This document shows positions 51,409-59,627 of a stretch of DNA of 64,000 nucleotides, in pieces. How positions within the stretch are numbered: the first letter of the stretch is position 1; the number at the start of each line of letters is the position of its first letter. The notes below the pieces were generated by a model. It had not been told where the DNA came from. It ran no database searches and saw only the letters and a list, made by a program, of their open reading frames with translations. This DNA comes from Pseudomonas sp. B21-048. Its GTDB lineage: Bacteria; Pseudomonadota; Gammaproteobacteria; Pseudomonadales; Pseudomonadaceae. A program made the translations under genes and the position numbers. The stretch lies in the NCBI RefSeq assembly GCF_024748615.1, contig NZ_CP087168.1:124001-188000 (forward strand), given 5' to 3'.

Positions 51409-52938
51409 TCAGGCAAAATCCCGAATCAGGCGCCACGCCTCATCCACCGACAACGGTTGTTTCATCCGTTCGGCGAGCATCGCCATGGCCCGTTCCTGAT
51501 CGCAGGCAATCGCAGCCGCCACCACGCCATTCTTGCCAAACAGGCCGATAAACGGTGGATGGTCAGGGTCGCCCTTGAACTCGACCTCGTCCCAGGCTTC
51601 GGCGTGTCCGAGGTAGTCGTAGTTTTTGCCGAAGTGCCAGGTCCAGAAATAGGGCACGTCAAGGTAGCGCTCGTCACCGCCAAGCATATTCGCCGCCGCA
51701 ATCCGCGCCTGTTGTTGGGCCAGGCGCCAATGCTCGATCCGTCGGGGCTGGCCATTGAGCGGGAAGGTCGCGATGTCGCCGACGGCCCAGAGCCCCTCGG
51801 TCACACGCATCCCGCCGTCGACCTTCAATGACTGATCTTTTTCTTTTGGCAAATCGGCAAACGGGGTCGTTGCCGGGGTGACGCCAATGCCGACCAATAC
51901 CAGGTCGGCCGGCAAGTGCTGACCATTATCCAGCCGCACCGCTTCAACCTTGCCTGTGCCTTCGATCCGCACGGCTTCGCCATCGGTATGAAAGACCACG
52001 CCGTTGGCTTCGTGCAGGGCACGAATGGCTTTGCCGACAGCTTCGCCGAATTGCGCCTCGAAAGGGATAGGATGGCGGGCCAGGACTGTGACCTCCAGGC
52101 CGTACTGACGCAGGGATGAAGCGGACTCCAGAGCAATGAAACTGTCACCCACAATCACTGCCCGTTGACCAGGTTTCGAGGCTGAAAGAATCTGCTGCGC
52201 CTGTGCCTTCGAACGCAATACGAATACCTGCGGCAGATCGGCACCGGGCAGCGACAGAGACTTGGGTATGCCGCCGGTGGCGATCACGGCGCCGTCATAG
52301 CTCAGCGATTGGCCATCAGACAGGCGCAGAGTCCGGTTCGCTGCATCCAAGCCCATCACATCGCTGTTTATCCGTTCAATGCGCTGTTCACGATAAAAAT
52401 CTTCATCCCGCAGAGGCGGAACTTCGTCCGGTGGCATCTCCCCGGCAATCACGAATTTGCTCAATACCGTACGGTCGTAACCGGCCTCGGGCTCGCGGTC
52501 GATCAGCAACACCCGGCCGCCGAAGCCTTTCTCCCGCAATGCCGCTGCACACGCTGTTCCTGCAGCACCGGCACCGATGATCACAAAGGTTCGCTTATCG
52601 TCCGCCGGTGGGGTGCTCGCGGTGGGCATCGGCTGGTCATCGACCCAGACCTCATCGTCGCGGACTTCAAGCGGGTAGCGCCGCAGACTGTCCAGGGACG
52701 GTGGCTCGCATAACGCGCCGTCTTCGAGCCGATAGGCTGCCTTGTGCCACGGACAGATCAGCCGCCCATGACACAACGCACCTTCGGCCAGCGGTGCTCC
52801 GGCGTGGGGACATTTGCCCTGATAGGCGCGCAATTGATCGCCGACCCGCAGCAAGACGATTTTCATCTTGTCGATCCGGACCTCAAGGCCACGGTCTTGG
52901 GGCACATCGGCGAAACGGGCGACGCGATGCAGTGCCAT
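51409..52938 (-). CDS. FAD-dependent NAD(P)H reductase with N-terminal Rieske domain
   Basis: 509 residues. Rieske [2Fe-2S] domain first (CPHAGAPLAEG and CPWHKAAY give the Cys-x-His and Cys-x2-His ligands, about 43-66), then a pyridine nucleotide-disulfide oxidoreductase fold (FVIIGAGAAGTACA about 119, AVIVGDSFIALESASSLRQYG about 263, LWAVGDIATF) and a C-terminal reductase domain. Resembles AIFL/apoptosis-inducing-factor-like or ferredoxin reductase type proteins. Probable electron carrier; partner unknown. ATG 52938. Confidence 0.85.
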   Translation of the reverse strand: MALHRVARFADVPQDRGLEVRIDKMKIVLLRVGDQLRAYQGKCPHAGAPLAEGALCHGRLICPWHKAAYRLEDGALCEPPSLDSLRRYPLEVRDDEVWVDDQPMPTASTPPADDKRTFVIIGAGAAGTACAAALREKGFGGRVLLIDREPEAGYDRTVLSKFVIAGEMPPDEVPPLRDEDFYREQRIERINSDVMGLDAANRTLRLSDGQSLSYDGAVIATGGIPKSLSLPGADLPQVFVLRSKAQAQQILSASKPGQRAVIVGDSFIALESASSLRQYGLEVTVLARHPIPFEAQFGEAVGKAIRALHEANGVVFHTDGEAVRIEGTGKVEAVRLDNGQHLPADLVLVGIGVTPATTPFADLPKEKDQSLKVDGGMRVTEGLWAVGDIATFPLNGQPRRIEHWRLAQQQARIAAANMLGGDERYLDVPYFWTWHFGKNYDYLGHAEAWDEVEFKGDPDHPPFIGLFGKNGVVAAAIACDQERAMAMLAERMKQPLSVDEAWRLIRDFA

Positions 52939-53078
52939 GATCGATCTCCAGGCAGGTGTTTCACTTAGGAGTTTGGCGCCTTTTCCGAGGTTCAGCCAAT
53001 TCCCGCTGCCACCGCACGAACGGTCCGGCTATAGTTTGCCAGCCGACGATGGCCCCACCCCGCACAAGGTGCTCCGGT

Positions 53079-53639
53079 ATGACCCGATTGACCTCTTTGA
53101 ACCCTTGGCTGGCGGCCGTTGCAGTCGCCCTTTGTGTGCAGTTTCCGGCACAGGCCCAAGAGCGTTTCACCCTCAGCATTCCCGGCGTTTCGGACAATCG
53201 CCTGTTCACGTCGGTGGCGGCCAGCGACGCCAACGGTTGCGGCGGCAAAAACCAGTCCCCGGCCCTGAGCTGGAACGCCGGCCCTCCGGGCACCCTCAGC
53301 TACGCCATCGTCATACACGACCCGGACGGCCAGAAAGGCCTGGGCGTCGATCACTGGATTCATTACGGCATCAAGGCCACGACGCGCCAGATCCCGGCCG
53401 GCGTCGGCGCTAAATCCGCCCTCGAAGGCGTGGGCGGCAGCAACAGCAAAGGCACTACCGGTTACATCGGCCCTTGCCCGCCCATCGGCGACAGCTCCCA
53501 CCACTACATCATCCAGCTTTACGCCCTGGACCTGGCGCCAGACGCTTTGCCTGCCGGCCTGACCCGCGCGCAGTTGATGGAGCAGATCAAAGGCCATGTG
53601 CTGAAAAACAGCAGCGTGGTGCGGCGTTATCACCGCTGA
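53079..53639 (+). CDS. YbhB/YbcL-type (PEBP) periplasmic protein
   Basis: 186 residues. Signal peptide (LNPWLAAVAVALCVQFPAQA), followed by the PEBP core with the family signatures SPALSWNAGPPGTLSYAIVIHDPD and GVDHWIHYGIKATTRQIP, and HHYIIQLYALD. Family members bind anionic ligands; the bacterial role is unclear. ATG 53079 with AAGGTG upstream is favoured over the longer frame from 52956. Confidence 0.88.
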   Translation: MTRLTSLNPWLAAVAVALCVQFPAQAQERFTLSIPGVSDNRLFTSVAASDANGCGGKNQSPALSWNAGPPGTLSYAIVIHDPDGQKGLGVDHWIHYGIKATTRQIPAGVGAKSALEGVGGSNSKGTTGYIGPCPPIGDSSHHYIIQLYALDLAPDALPAGLTRAQLMEQIKGHVLKNSSVVRRYHR

Positions 53640-53725
53640 AGATTTTTTGGGTGAGTTAACCCGAACCTGCCGGGCTGTCCGTCTCAGAGGATGAATGAGT
53701 CAATTTTCTCCTGAGGTCAGCCCCC

Positions 53726-55444
53726 ATGTCCCTCCCTCTGCACTACCTCTGCCCAGCAGCCCAGGGTTTCGCCGCCGGATTGTTGCTGGCCGTTGCCGGT
53801 TGTGGTGCTTCATCCCCATCTGATCCGGCAGCGGTTGCGCCTCCGGTTCAAGGTGCGCTGAAAACTGAGGCATTGGTGCGCGAGGCAGCCATGGCGGACA
53901 CCGCACAGGCCAAGCGTAGCGCGCGACCGGCACCCTTGGTCGCTTTCGCGCCAATGCCAGCCGGTGAAGCTTATCCACAGGGCTATCGGGATGAGCAGCG
54001 GGAGCAATATCAGGCGCTGGCCGATAACCCGATTCACAGCGTGACCGAGGCGCCGGTCTCGACCTTCAGTGCCGATGTCGACACCGGCGCTTACGCCAAT
54101 GTCCGGCGCTTGCTCAATCAGGGGCGCTTGCCTCCCGAAGGGGCGGTGCGGCTGGAAGAAATGGTTAATTACTTCCCCTACGATTACGCCTTGCCCACCG
54201 ATGGCTCGCCATTCGGCGTAACCACCGAGTTGGCGCCGTCGCCCTGGAACTCGCATACCCGATTGCTGCGCATCGGCATCAAGGCCTCCGATCGCACGGT
54301 GGCGGAACTGGCCCCGGCGAACCTGGTGTTTCTGGTGGACGTATCTGGCTCGATGGACCGGCGCGAAGGCTTGCCCATGGTCAAAAGCACGCTGAAATTG
54401 CTGGTCGATCAACTGCGCGAGCAGGATCGGGTTTCGCTGGTGGTGTATGCCGGAGAATCTCGCGTGGTCCTGGAGCCGACTTCCGGACGAGAAAAAGCGA
54501 AAATTCGTACCGCCATCGATCAATTGACTGCGGGCGGCTCGACCGCCGGTGCATCGGGTATCGAACTGGCTTATCAAATGGCGCAACAGGCGTTTATCCC
54601 CAAAGGCATCAACCGCATCCTGTTGGCCACCGATGGTGACTTCAACGTCGGCATCAGCGACTTCGACAGCCTCAAGCAAATGGCTGTGGATAAACGCAAA
54701 ACCGGCGTCTCTCTGACTACCTTGGGTTTTGGTGTGGATAACTACAATGAACACCTGATGGAACAACTGGCCGATGCTGGCGACGGCAACTACGCCTACA
54801 TCGACAACTTGCGCGAGGCGCGCAAAGTACTGGTGGATCAGCTCGGCTCGACCCTCGCGGTGGTGGCGAAAAACGTGAAACTGCAGGTGGAGTTCAATCC
54901 CGCCCAAGTCAGCGAATATCGGCTGCTGGGCTATGAGAATCGCGCCTTGAAGCGTGAGGATTTCAGCAACGACAAAGTCGATGCCGGTGAAATCGGCGCA
55001 GGGCATACGGTGACGGCGTTGTACGAAATTGTGCCCAAGGGCGAGAAGGGCTGGCTGGAACCGCTGCGGTATGGCAATTCCGGGGCCGATGTTTCCGTAA
55101 AAAACGGGGAAATGGCGATGCTGCGGGTGCGTTATCAGTTGCCGGAAGGTGGGAATAGTCGCTTGATCGAGCGGCCAATACTGAATGGTGAGGCCGGCAA
55201 GCTTTCGACCGGCAGCGATGACCTGAGATTCGCCGCCGCCGTTGCCGCATTTTCCCAGCAGCTCAAGGACGGGCGTTATACCGGTAATTACAGCCTCAAG
55301 GACACCGAAGCCCTGGCCCGTGGCGCACGAGGCGATGATCAATTCGGCCTGCGCAGTGAATTCGTGCAATTGGTGGAGTTGGCGCAGAGCCTGCGAACCC
55401 CAACCGCCTCGAATCAGCAGCCCAACGACAACCGGATAGAGTGA
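53726..55444 (+). CDS. YfbK-like vWA-domain lipoprotein
   Basis: 572 residues. Lipobox LAVAGC at about 21-26. vWA domain with MIDAS motif DVSGSM (about 205) and later T and D residues (ATDGDFNVG), then a C-terminal DUF3520-type part. The linker TFSADVDTGAYANVRRLLNQG is typical of the family. It leads an operon with an ECF sigma factor and its likely anti-sigma factor, so it may act in envelope stress or metal-related sensing; that is inference. Confidence 0.87.
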   Translation: MSLPLHYLCPAAQGFAAGLLLAVAGCGASSPSDPAAVAPPVQGALKTEALVREAAMADTAQAKRSARPAPLVAFAPMPAGEAYPQGYRDEQREQYQALADNPIHSVTEAPVSTFSADVDTGAYANVRRLLNQGRLPPEGAVRLEEMVNYFPYDYALPTDGSPFGVTTELAPSPWNSHTRLLRIGIKASDRTVAELAPANLVFLVDVSGSMDRREGLPMVKSTLKLLVDQLREQDRVSLVVYAGESRVVLEPTSGREKAKIRTAIDQLTAGGSTAGASGIELAYQMAQQAFIPKGINRILLATDGDFNVGISDFDSLKQMAVDKRKTGVSLTTLGFGVDNYNEHLMEQLADAGDGNYAYIDNLREARKVLVDQLGSTLAVVAKNVKLQVEFNPAQVSEYRLLGYENRALKREDFSNDKVDAGEIGAGHTVTALYEIVPKGEKGWLEPLRYGNSGADVSVKNGEMAMLRVRYQLPEGGNSRLIERPILNGEAGKLSTGSDDLRFAAAVAAFSQQLKDGRYTGNYSLKDTEALARGARGDDQFGLRSEFVQLVELAQSLRTPTASNQQPNDNRIE

Positions 55445-55461
55445 AAGAGGCCAGCGCTGAC

Positions 55462-56043
55462 ATGTCCGATTCTGCAGTCAGCTCAGCCGCCAGCAGCGAC
55501 GAATCGCTGCTGGCGCGCTACCGCTCGGGCGACGGGCCGGCGTTCGAAGTTTTGTACGCCCGTCATCGCCAGGGCCTTTATCGATTTCTCCTCGGCCTCA
55601 GCGGCAAGCCCGAACTGGCCGAAGAGGTGTATCAGGAAACCTGGCTGAGCCTGATCCGCAGCACCAGTCAGCCACAAGGCCGGGCGAACTTTCGTACCTG
55701 GCTCTACCAAATTGCCCGCAACCGACTGATCGACCACTGGCGCAAACACGGCATCCACAACCCCTTGCACGACCGCTATGACGAGCAAACCCATGCCCTG
55801 ATCGATGACGCGGCCGACCCCGAACAACTGCTGAGCCTGAGCCGCGACGGTCAACGCCTCGAAGCCGCCCTGCAAACGCTGCCCGCCGACCAGCGCGAAG
55901 TGTTCCTGCTGCGCGCCCACGGCGACCTCGACCTGCCGCAAATCGCCACCCTCACCGAAACACCGCTGGAAACCGTTAAAAGTCGCTTGCGCTACGCCCA
56001 GCAAAAACTGCGTCGGCTGCTGGCCGAGGAGGTACTGACATGA
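55462..56043 (+). CDS. ECF-type RNA polymerase sigma factor
   Basis: 193 residues. Sigma region 2 (LLARYRSGDGPAFEVLYARHRQGLYRFLLG, and RTWLYQIARNRLIDHWRKH) and region 4 (LQTLPADQREVFLLRAHGDLDLPQIATLTETPLETVKSRLRYAQQKLRRLL). ATG 55462 has GAGG 11 bases upstream; GTG 55441, which overlaps the vWA stop, is an alternative that adds 7 residues. Ends overlap the next gene as ATGA. Confidence 0.9.
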   Translation: MSDSAVSSAASSDESLLARYRSGDGPAFEVLYARHRQGLYRFLLGLSGKPELAEEVYQETWLSLIRSTSQPQGRANFRTWLYQIARNRLIDHWRKHGIHNPLHDRYDEQTHALIDDAADPEQLLSLSRDGQRLEAALQTLPADQREVFLLRAHGDLDLPQIATLTETPLETVKSRLRYAQQKLRRLLAEEVLT

Positions 56044-56660
56044 CTGACGCCAAACAGACGCCACCATCGCCTGACGATGAAGTGCTCAAGCATTTCCGCG
56101 ACCACGCAACCGGCGAACCACCGGCGCATCTCGATGCCTTCATCCTGGCCACCGCACACCGCGAAGTCCCCGCACCGAAGTCGAACCTGTGGCAACGCTG
56201 GCTTCGCGCCTGCCAGCAGCCTCGCTGGCAAGTGGCATTCGCCAGTCTCGTCGGCGTGGCCCTGATGCTGGCACTGGTGCAACGCACGCCGGAACAACTA
56301 CCGAGTTATGACTTCGCGCCTGTGCCCAAAGCGTCTGCCCCAGCCGCCAAACCGGAAGCCGCTGCCCGATCCCAGGCGGCACCGACCGGCGCTATATCCG
56401 CTCCCGCACCCGCTGCGCCCATGGCGGAGTTCTCGGCACCGTTGCAGCGCGAGTCGATCAATAGTGAAATGGCGGACGAAGCAAAAATCAGCAAACGCTT
56501 AGCCGCGCCGGCCAAGTCACTGGATGATCAATTACGTGAGGTAATACGCCTGCAAGAGACCGGTCAAACCCAAGCCGCCGAGGCGCTGCTGGCGACATTG
56601 CACAAGCGCTTTCCCAAGGAAAACCTCACGGCCCGACTCAAGGATTTGCAGAAGAAATGA
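56040..56660 (+). CDS. Putative anti-sigma factor, single membrane helix
   Basis: 206 residues. N-terminal cytoplasmic part (DDEVLKHFRDHATGEPPAHLDAFILATAHREVP), one membrane helix (about 63-80, WQVAFASLVGVALMLALVQ), then an Ala/Pro-rich periplasmic region and a final helical repeat. The 4-base overlap with the sigma gene and single helix make it the likely anti-sigma factor; no ZAS-type Cys/His site is visible. Confidence 0.75.
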   Translation: MTDAKQTPPSPDDEVLKHFRDHATGEPPAHLDAFILATAHREVPAPKSNLWQRWLRACQQPRWQVAFASLVGVALMLALVQRTPEQLPSYDFAPVPKASAPAAKPEAAARSQAAPTGAISAPAPAAPMAEFSAPLQRESINSEMADEAKISKRLAAPAKSLDDQLREVIRLQETGQTQAAEALLATLHKRFPKENLTARLKDLQKK

Positions 56661-56741
56661 GGTGAACAGCGGTCGGCAAATTTGGCATCGACACCCGAAA
56701 GCGCGCACTATCGGCCCATAGCCGATGCGTTGGAGGATGCC

Positions 56742-56948
56742 GTGGCACAAAAAATCGACCGCATCGCCCAAATGCTCAACTGCCCGGTGAAGGGTGAGGA
56801 ATTACGGCGAGCAGTGACTGAGAGTCGTAAGGAGTTTCTGCTGGCGAAGCAGGCAGAAGAAGCGCTTGAGGAAGACGTTCTTGATGATGAGTTGATCGAG
56901 GACGAAGAGGATGATGATTACGACGAGTTTGACTGGACGACAGAATGA
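56742..56948 (+). CDS. Small acidic protein of unknown function
   Basis: 68 residues starting (GTG) MAQKIDRIAQMLNCPVKGEE, with a strongly acidic tail (EDVLDDELIEDEEDDDYDEF then DWTTE). GTG 56742 has GGAGG 5 bases upstream. No known domain. The last 14 codons are repeated at 59700-59745 (see repeat entry), which suggests the 3' end was a site of insertion or recombination. Confidence 0.7.
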   Translation: MAQKIDRIAQMLNCPVKGEELRRAVTESRKEFLLAKQAEEALEEDVLDDELIEDEEDDDYDEFDWTTE

Positions 56949-56971
56949 AAAAACCGCTTCGGCGGTTTTTT
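56949..56971 (+). terminator. Rho-independent terminator
   Basis: AAAACCGC-TTC-GGCGGTTTTTT, directly after the stop of the small acidic gene; good stem and T run. Confidence 0.9.
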
Positions 56972-57102
56972 GCCATTGAAAGAAGCGCTGTTTGAACTTG
57001 CCATCAAGGCGAACCACCTTTCACCGACCGCCTGGACAAGGAAGCAAAGCCCTGCCAGGTTCGTGATGCTCGGGATTTCCTTGAACAAGCAGGAGTCACC
57101 CC

Positions 57103-57288
57103 ATGAACGTAATGAATTACAAAGGCTACGCAGCCCGAATTGAATACAGCGAAGAAGACGGACTGTTTGTCGGCCATATCGCTGGTATTAGAGATGTCGT
57201 TGGGTTTCATGGCGAGTCGGTACAGGAGCTTCGAAATGCATTTGAACAGGCCGTCACTGATTATCTGGATACTTGCGCCAAGCTCTGA
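57103..57288 (+). CDS. HicB-like antitoxin domain, apparently truncated and without HicA
   Basis: 61 residues, beginning MNVMNYKGYAARIEYSEEDG and GHIAGIRDVVGFHGESVQELRNAFEQAVTDYL, the HicB antitoxin core fold. Full HicB proteins have a further DNA-binding part of about 40-50 residues; here a stop follows LDTCAKL. No HicA toxin is seen. Its ATG overlaps by 4 bases (ATGA) a short frame tail (RLDKEAKPCQVRDARDFLEQ then AGVTP) that may be all that remains of an upstream gene. Confidence 0.7.
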   Translation: MNVMNYKGYAARIEYSEEDGLFVGHIAGIRDVVGFHGESVQELRNAFEQAVTDYLDTCAKL

Positions 57289-57321
57289 CGCGACCACGCG
57301 TTCACATCTGGAAGTTTTGGA

Positions 57322-57341
57322 CGCCCCGAAAAGTCGGGGCG
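57322..57341. terminator. Hairpin between HicB-like gene and the minus-strand tiny operon
   Basis: CGCCCCGA pairs with TCGGGGCG around AAAG. Placed between converging genes; T tract is poor, so only a fair terminator. Confidence 0.4.
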
Positions 57342-57362
57342 CATTTCAAGGGTGAGTTGCCG

Positions 57363-57467
57363 CTATTCGCTAATAGGCACCCCAGCGCTGACACGAAACA
57401 GCGGATCGTCTGCACAGTAAAGGCAGGGTGTGAAACCGATGGTTTTTGCTTCTGAGTGTTCAGTCAT
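57363..57467 (-). CDS. Truncated DUF3077-like small protein
   Basis: 34 residues: MTEHSEAKTIGFTPCLYCAD then DPLFRVSAGVPISE. The final block (PLFRV.AGVP) matches the middle of DUF3077 proteins, which are normally 80-100 residues, but a TAG follows. Strong GGAGG upstream of ATG 57467. Its start overlaps the stop of the 32-residue gene upstream, so the two are coupled. Confidence 0.45.
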   Translation of the reverse strand: MTEHSEAKTIGFTPCLYCADDPLFRVSAGVPISE

Positions 57468-57558
57468 TTGTCACCTCCATTAACGGAGGTGCGGTGGGGC
57501 ACGATTCGAAATCGCGGTGAGGGATAAGCCTAATTTCGTACGGATTTATATTGCGCAT
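57460..57558 (-). CDS. Tiny gene (32 residues) directly under control of the leader RNA
   Basis: MRNINPYEIRLIPHRDFESC then PTAPPLMEVTND; not recognised. ATG 57558 has a very good AAGGAG 7 bases upstream. That ribosome site (GTCAAGGA, 57574-57567) is exactly complementary to a loop of the upstream RNA. The stop overlaps the start of the DUF3077-like frame. It may be a real small protein or a leader peptide. Confidence 0.5.
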   Translation of the reverse strand: MRNINPYEIRLIPHRDFESCPTAPPLMEVTND

Positions 57559-57823
57559 GGTCTAGCTCCTTGACGAGGAACTGCCACTTTTTCGTTACCA
57601 AGCGAATGGGTGGCAGCTGTGCGCAGGTTGGTAAACCGGGAGTCAAGGAATCCGGCACGCCCGAAGACGTCCCACGCACAGCCGCCATAACTCAAAATTG
57701 CGGGCATAAAAAAACGCCTGCAAATCTAATGGGGGCGCTGTTGCGCTTAACTCTCGGGTTACCAAGCCCGGCCGCTGAATTGGCAGCGACGGCGGAAGGG
57801 TATCGTGCAGGCTGATCTCCTGC
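57559..57823 (-). ncRNA. Structured leader RNA, second copy (candidate translational switch)
   Basis: Read on the minus strand, helices are 57823-57807, 57790-57771, 57770-57755 (stem CGGG/CCCG, loop CTTGGTAA), 57746-57735, 57722-57699, a 17-bp closing stem 57687-57671 with 57627-57611, inside it 57670-57657 with a TTCG loop, and 57655-57636 whose loop holds TCCTTGAC. Then comes hairpin 57606-57591 with the same loop CTTGGTAA. TCCTTGAC is complementary to the ribosome site GTCAAGGA (57574-57567), and its CTTGAC part also to GTTAAG at 57751-57746. TTACCAA (57634-57628) matches both CTTGGTAA loops. Same plan as 12046-12302 with changed bases. A frame antisense to this (57570-57815) is not a gene. 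Confidence 0.75.
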
Positions 57824-58038
57824 AACCTCCGCAGACCTCATGCGTCTAGCCGACGATAAAAGTAACAATCGACATTCATGCTGAGTTTTGTACGAGCGAT
57901 TTCCGAGAGTCGTCAGAATTTTCTCGTCAATCAACCGGAGGCCCGTCTGCGGCAGTAGTCAACTTTTAGTTTACAACTGCCCCTTCAGCCGGCTCACCGT
58001 CAGTCAATAGCTCATTCCGTTGTCATGGGCCCTCTCGA

Positions 58039-59034
58039 CTAGAGTGGCAAGTAGGTCAGCTTCAGTGGAATCAATCTCTTGGTTTCCGAATCCGTCTGCC
58101 CATAGTGTTCAATCAACGCGCGTACGAGGTTATCCAGCGTCCAAAGCGTCAGCGGCACACTGGCCCGTTCTGCTTCGTAGTAGGCATCCTTACTGAATCC
58201 ACCTGTGCTGACATAAAGCCCACGATCATCCTTATGCCGACCTCCAAGAAAACTACGGATTTGTTGACTGCCCATCTGGTCTTTGCGGTGTTTGACTTCA
58301 ACGATAATCCGCGGGTTTTCAAACCCGAATCCATCCGGCGACGCAATGATGTCTTTTCCACGATCAGGGCCAGCAGGGGAGACCTGGGTCTTGTAGCCCA
58401 TCGCACGCAAGATACCTGCGACCAAGTCCTGCATATCATCCCAAGGCAATGCGTTGATAAGGTCCTTGATGCGTTCGAGAGCCAGACTTTCCATGCCCGC
58501 CAGAGGATCGCTGTCGGGGTATTCCTCTTCAACGGTTGGTAACGCGGGTGGCTTGTCTCCAGCCGCCATCGCTTTCAATTCCTGGAGCGCAAAGTCAGGT
58601 ACGACAAAGACTGTAAGTGTGGAGCCGAGACTATTCTTGCTGGCAGAACTCAGGCTGTCGCGATCCACTTCTTGAGCCAGCCATTGAACTGGGCGGGTCA
58701 GTGACATTCCAAGGTCGGCGAGATCAGGATTGTGTTTGAAGTCGCCGGTGATTTTGCCCACCAAATAAGTGCGATTGGCGGGTGAATATGTCACCACCCA
58801 ATCACCGGGCTGAATTTCATTGATAAAGCGCCATACCTGCGAGGCGCCTGAAATTGCAGTGCCTGGTTTGATATTGGGTTCAATATCTTGGTAGAGGCGA
58901 GTGACTTCCTTGCGCGTCATACCAGGTTTGGCCAGCGGCGCGAGTTGTGACCATCCAATGGCGGCGACACCGCGTTCACGAAAATCGTCGTATAACCGGC
59001 CAGACTCGCCACGAATCATCCACATTTTGGCCAT
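58039..59034 (-). CDS. Mrr-family restriction endonuclease-like protein
   Basis: 331 residues. N-terminal domain (MWMIRGESGRLYDDFRERGVAAIGW, GDWVVTYSPANRTYLVGKITG) looks like a PUA/EVE-like reader domain. The C-terminal Mrr catalytic domain has MQDLVAGILRAMGYKTQVS, PDRGKDIIASPDG and IIVEVKHRK (the D...ExK site), then GSQQIRSFLGG. Such stand-alone enzymes cut modified foreign DNA. ATG 59034 with GGAAG 5 bases upstream. It sits in a patchwork region with an IS remnant. Confidence 0.87.
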   Translation of the reverse strand: MAKMWMIRGESGRLYDDFRERGVAAIGWSQLAPLAKPGMTRKEVTRLYQDIEPNIKPGTAISGASQVWRFINEIQPGDWVVTYSPANRTYLVGKITGDFKHNPDLADLGMSLTRPVQWLAQEVDRDSLSSASKNSLGSTLTVFVVPDFALQELKAMAAGDKPPALPTVEEEYPDSDPLAGMESLALERIKDLINALPWDDMQDLVAGILRAMGYKTQVSPAGPDRGKDIIASPDGFGFENPRIIVEVKHRKDQMGSQQIRSFLGGRHKDDRGLYVSTGGFSKDAYYEAERASVPLTLWTLDNLVRALIEHYGQTDSETKRLIPLKLTYLPL

Positions 59035-59061
59035 ATCACTTCCTTAGTAATCGATTGCACC

Positions 59062-59327
59062 GGTAGGTACGCGGCACGAGCTTGGGTGAGGGATTTCATG
59101 CACCGATACAACCACAAACACCGGCATAGCCGTATCCGGTTCGTCACACCGGCTGAGAGGCATTGAGGACTGGACCATCAAGTCTTGGCCCGGCGACATG
59201 AGCTGTACCAACGAGCCAAAGAGAATAAGCCGGAACGGTGGTCGGGTCGAACGCGTAACTGGAGCCAATCGGCACCGTGCTGTTGAACCCGGATCGAGAG
59301 CAACAGGTCGAGAAAAGAGCAGCATAG
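59062..59327 (+). mobile_element. Remnant of an IS3-family transposase (OrfB C-terminus)
   Basis: Reading across frame breaks, the plus strand spells WVRDFMHRYNHKHRHSRIRF, VTPAERH, stop, GLDHQVLARRHELYQRAKEN, KPERWSGRTRNW then, with one base missing, PIGTVLLNPDREQQVEKRAA and a TAG at 59325-59327. This is the typical end of IS3-type transposases (WYNHEHRHSGI, ARR..LY...R...PERWSG.TRNW, NP). A stop and a frameshift show it is dead. The following GACAACTACCTTG is like an IS3 right end. No matching left end is in view. Confidence 0.75.
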
Positions 59328-59376
59328 TTAGACGGTTGACGCGACAACTACCTTGAAAAACGCCGCATTTCCCGGC

Positions 59377-59607
59377 TTAAGCACTACAAGACAACTGAAA
59401 AATATAATCCGGACTGCCGAAGGTCTTGCCAGTCATGCTTTCAAGGCGACTTACCTGCTCAGACGATAGTTCGTATTCATAGATCGCATCCTCTGGCTCA
59501 CTCCAGGCCATGAGCTCCGCTAACATATCGAACTGGTCGGCAGGTATCTCGATACTGAATGCCAGTTGTTCGGTTTTCTTGTCGAATGCAAGAATCTCAT
59601 GCTGCAT
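59377..59607 (-). CDS. Immunity-like small protein (orphan copy)
   Basis: 76 residues, acidic: MQHEILAFDKKTEQLAFSIE and so on, with LSSEQVSRLESMTGKTF. Pattern and size like the immunity gene at 59892-60131 (both have a LT/LSxEQVxxLE stretch). Directly upstream on the same strand is a tail fragment of a toxin like the one at 60147. So this looks like a leftover immunity gene from an older toxin module. ATG 59607 has GAGAGGA upstream. Confidence 0.65.
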   Translation of the reverse strand: MQHEILAFDKKTEQLAFSIEIPADQFDMLAELMAWSEPEDAIYEYELSSEQVSRLESMTGKTFGSPDYIFQLSCSA

Positions 59608-59627
59608 TTTTCGGGTTCCTCTCAAGA

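Noticed and set aside
57570..57815. 81-residue plus-strand frame
   Set aside because: It lies exactly antisense to the structured RNA; its codons follow the RNA helices, and it lacks a ribosome site. Database entries of this sort would be artefacts of a conserved RNA.
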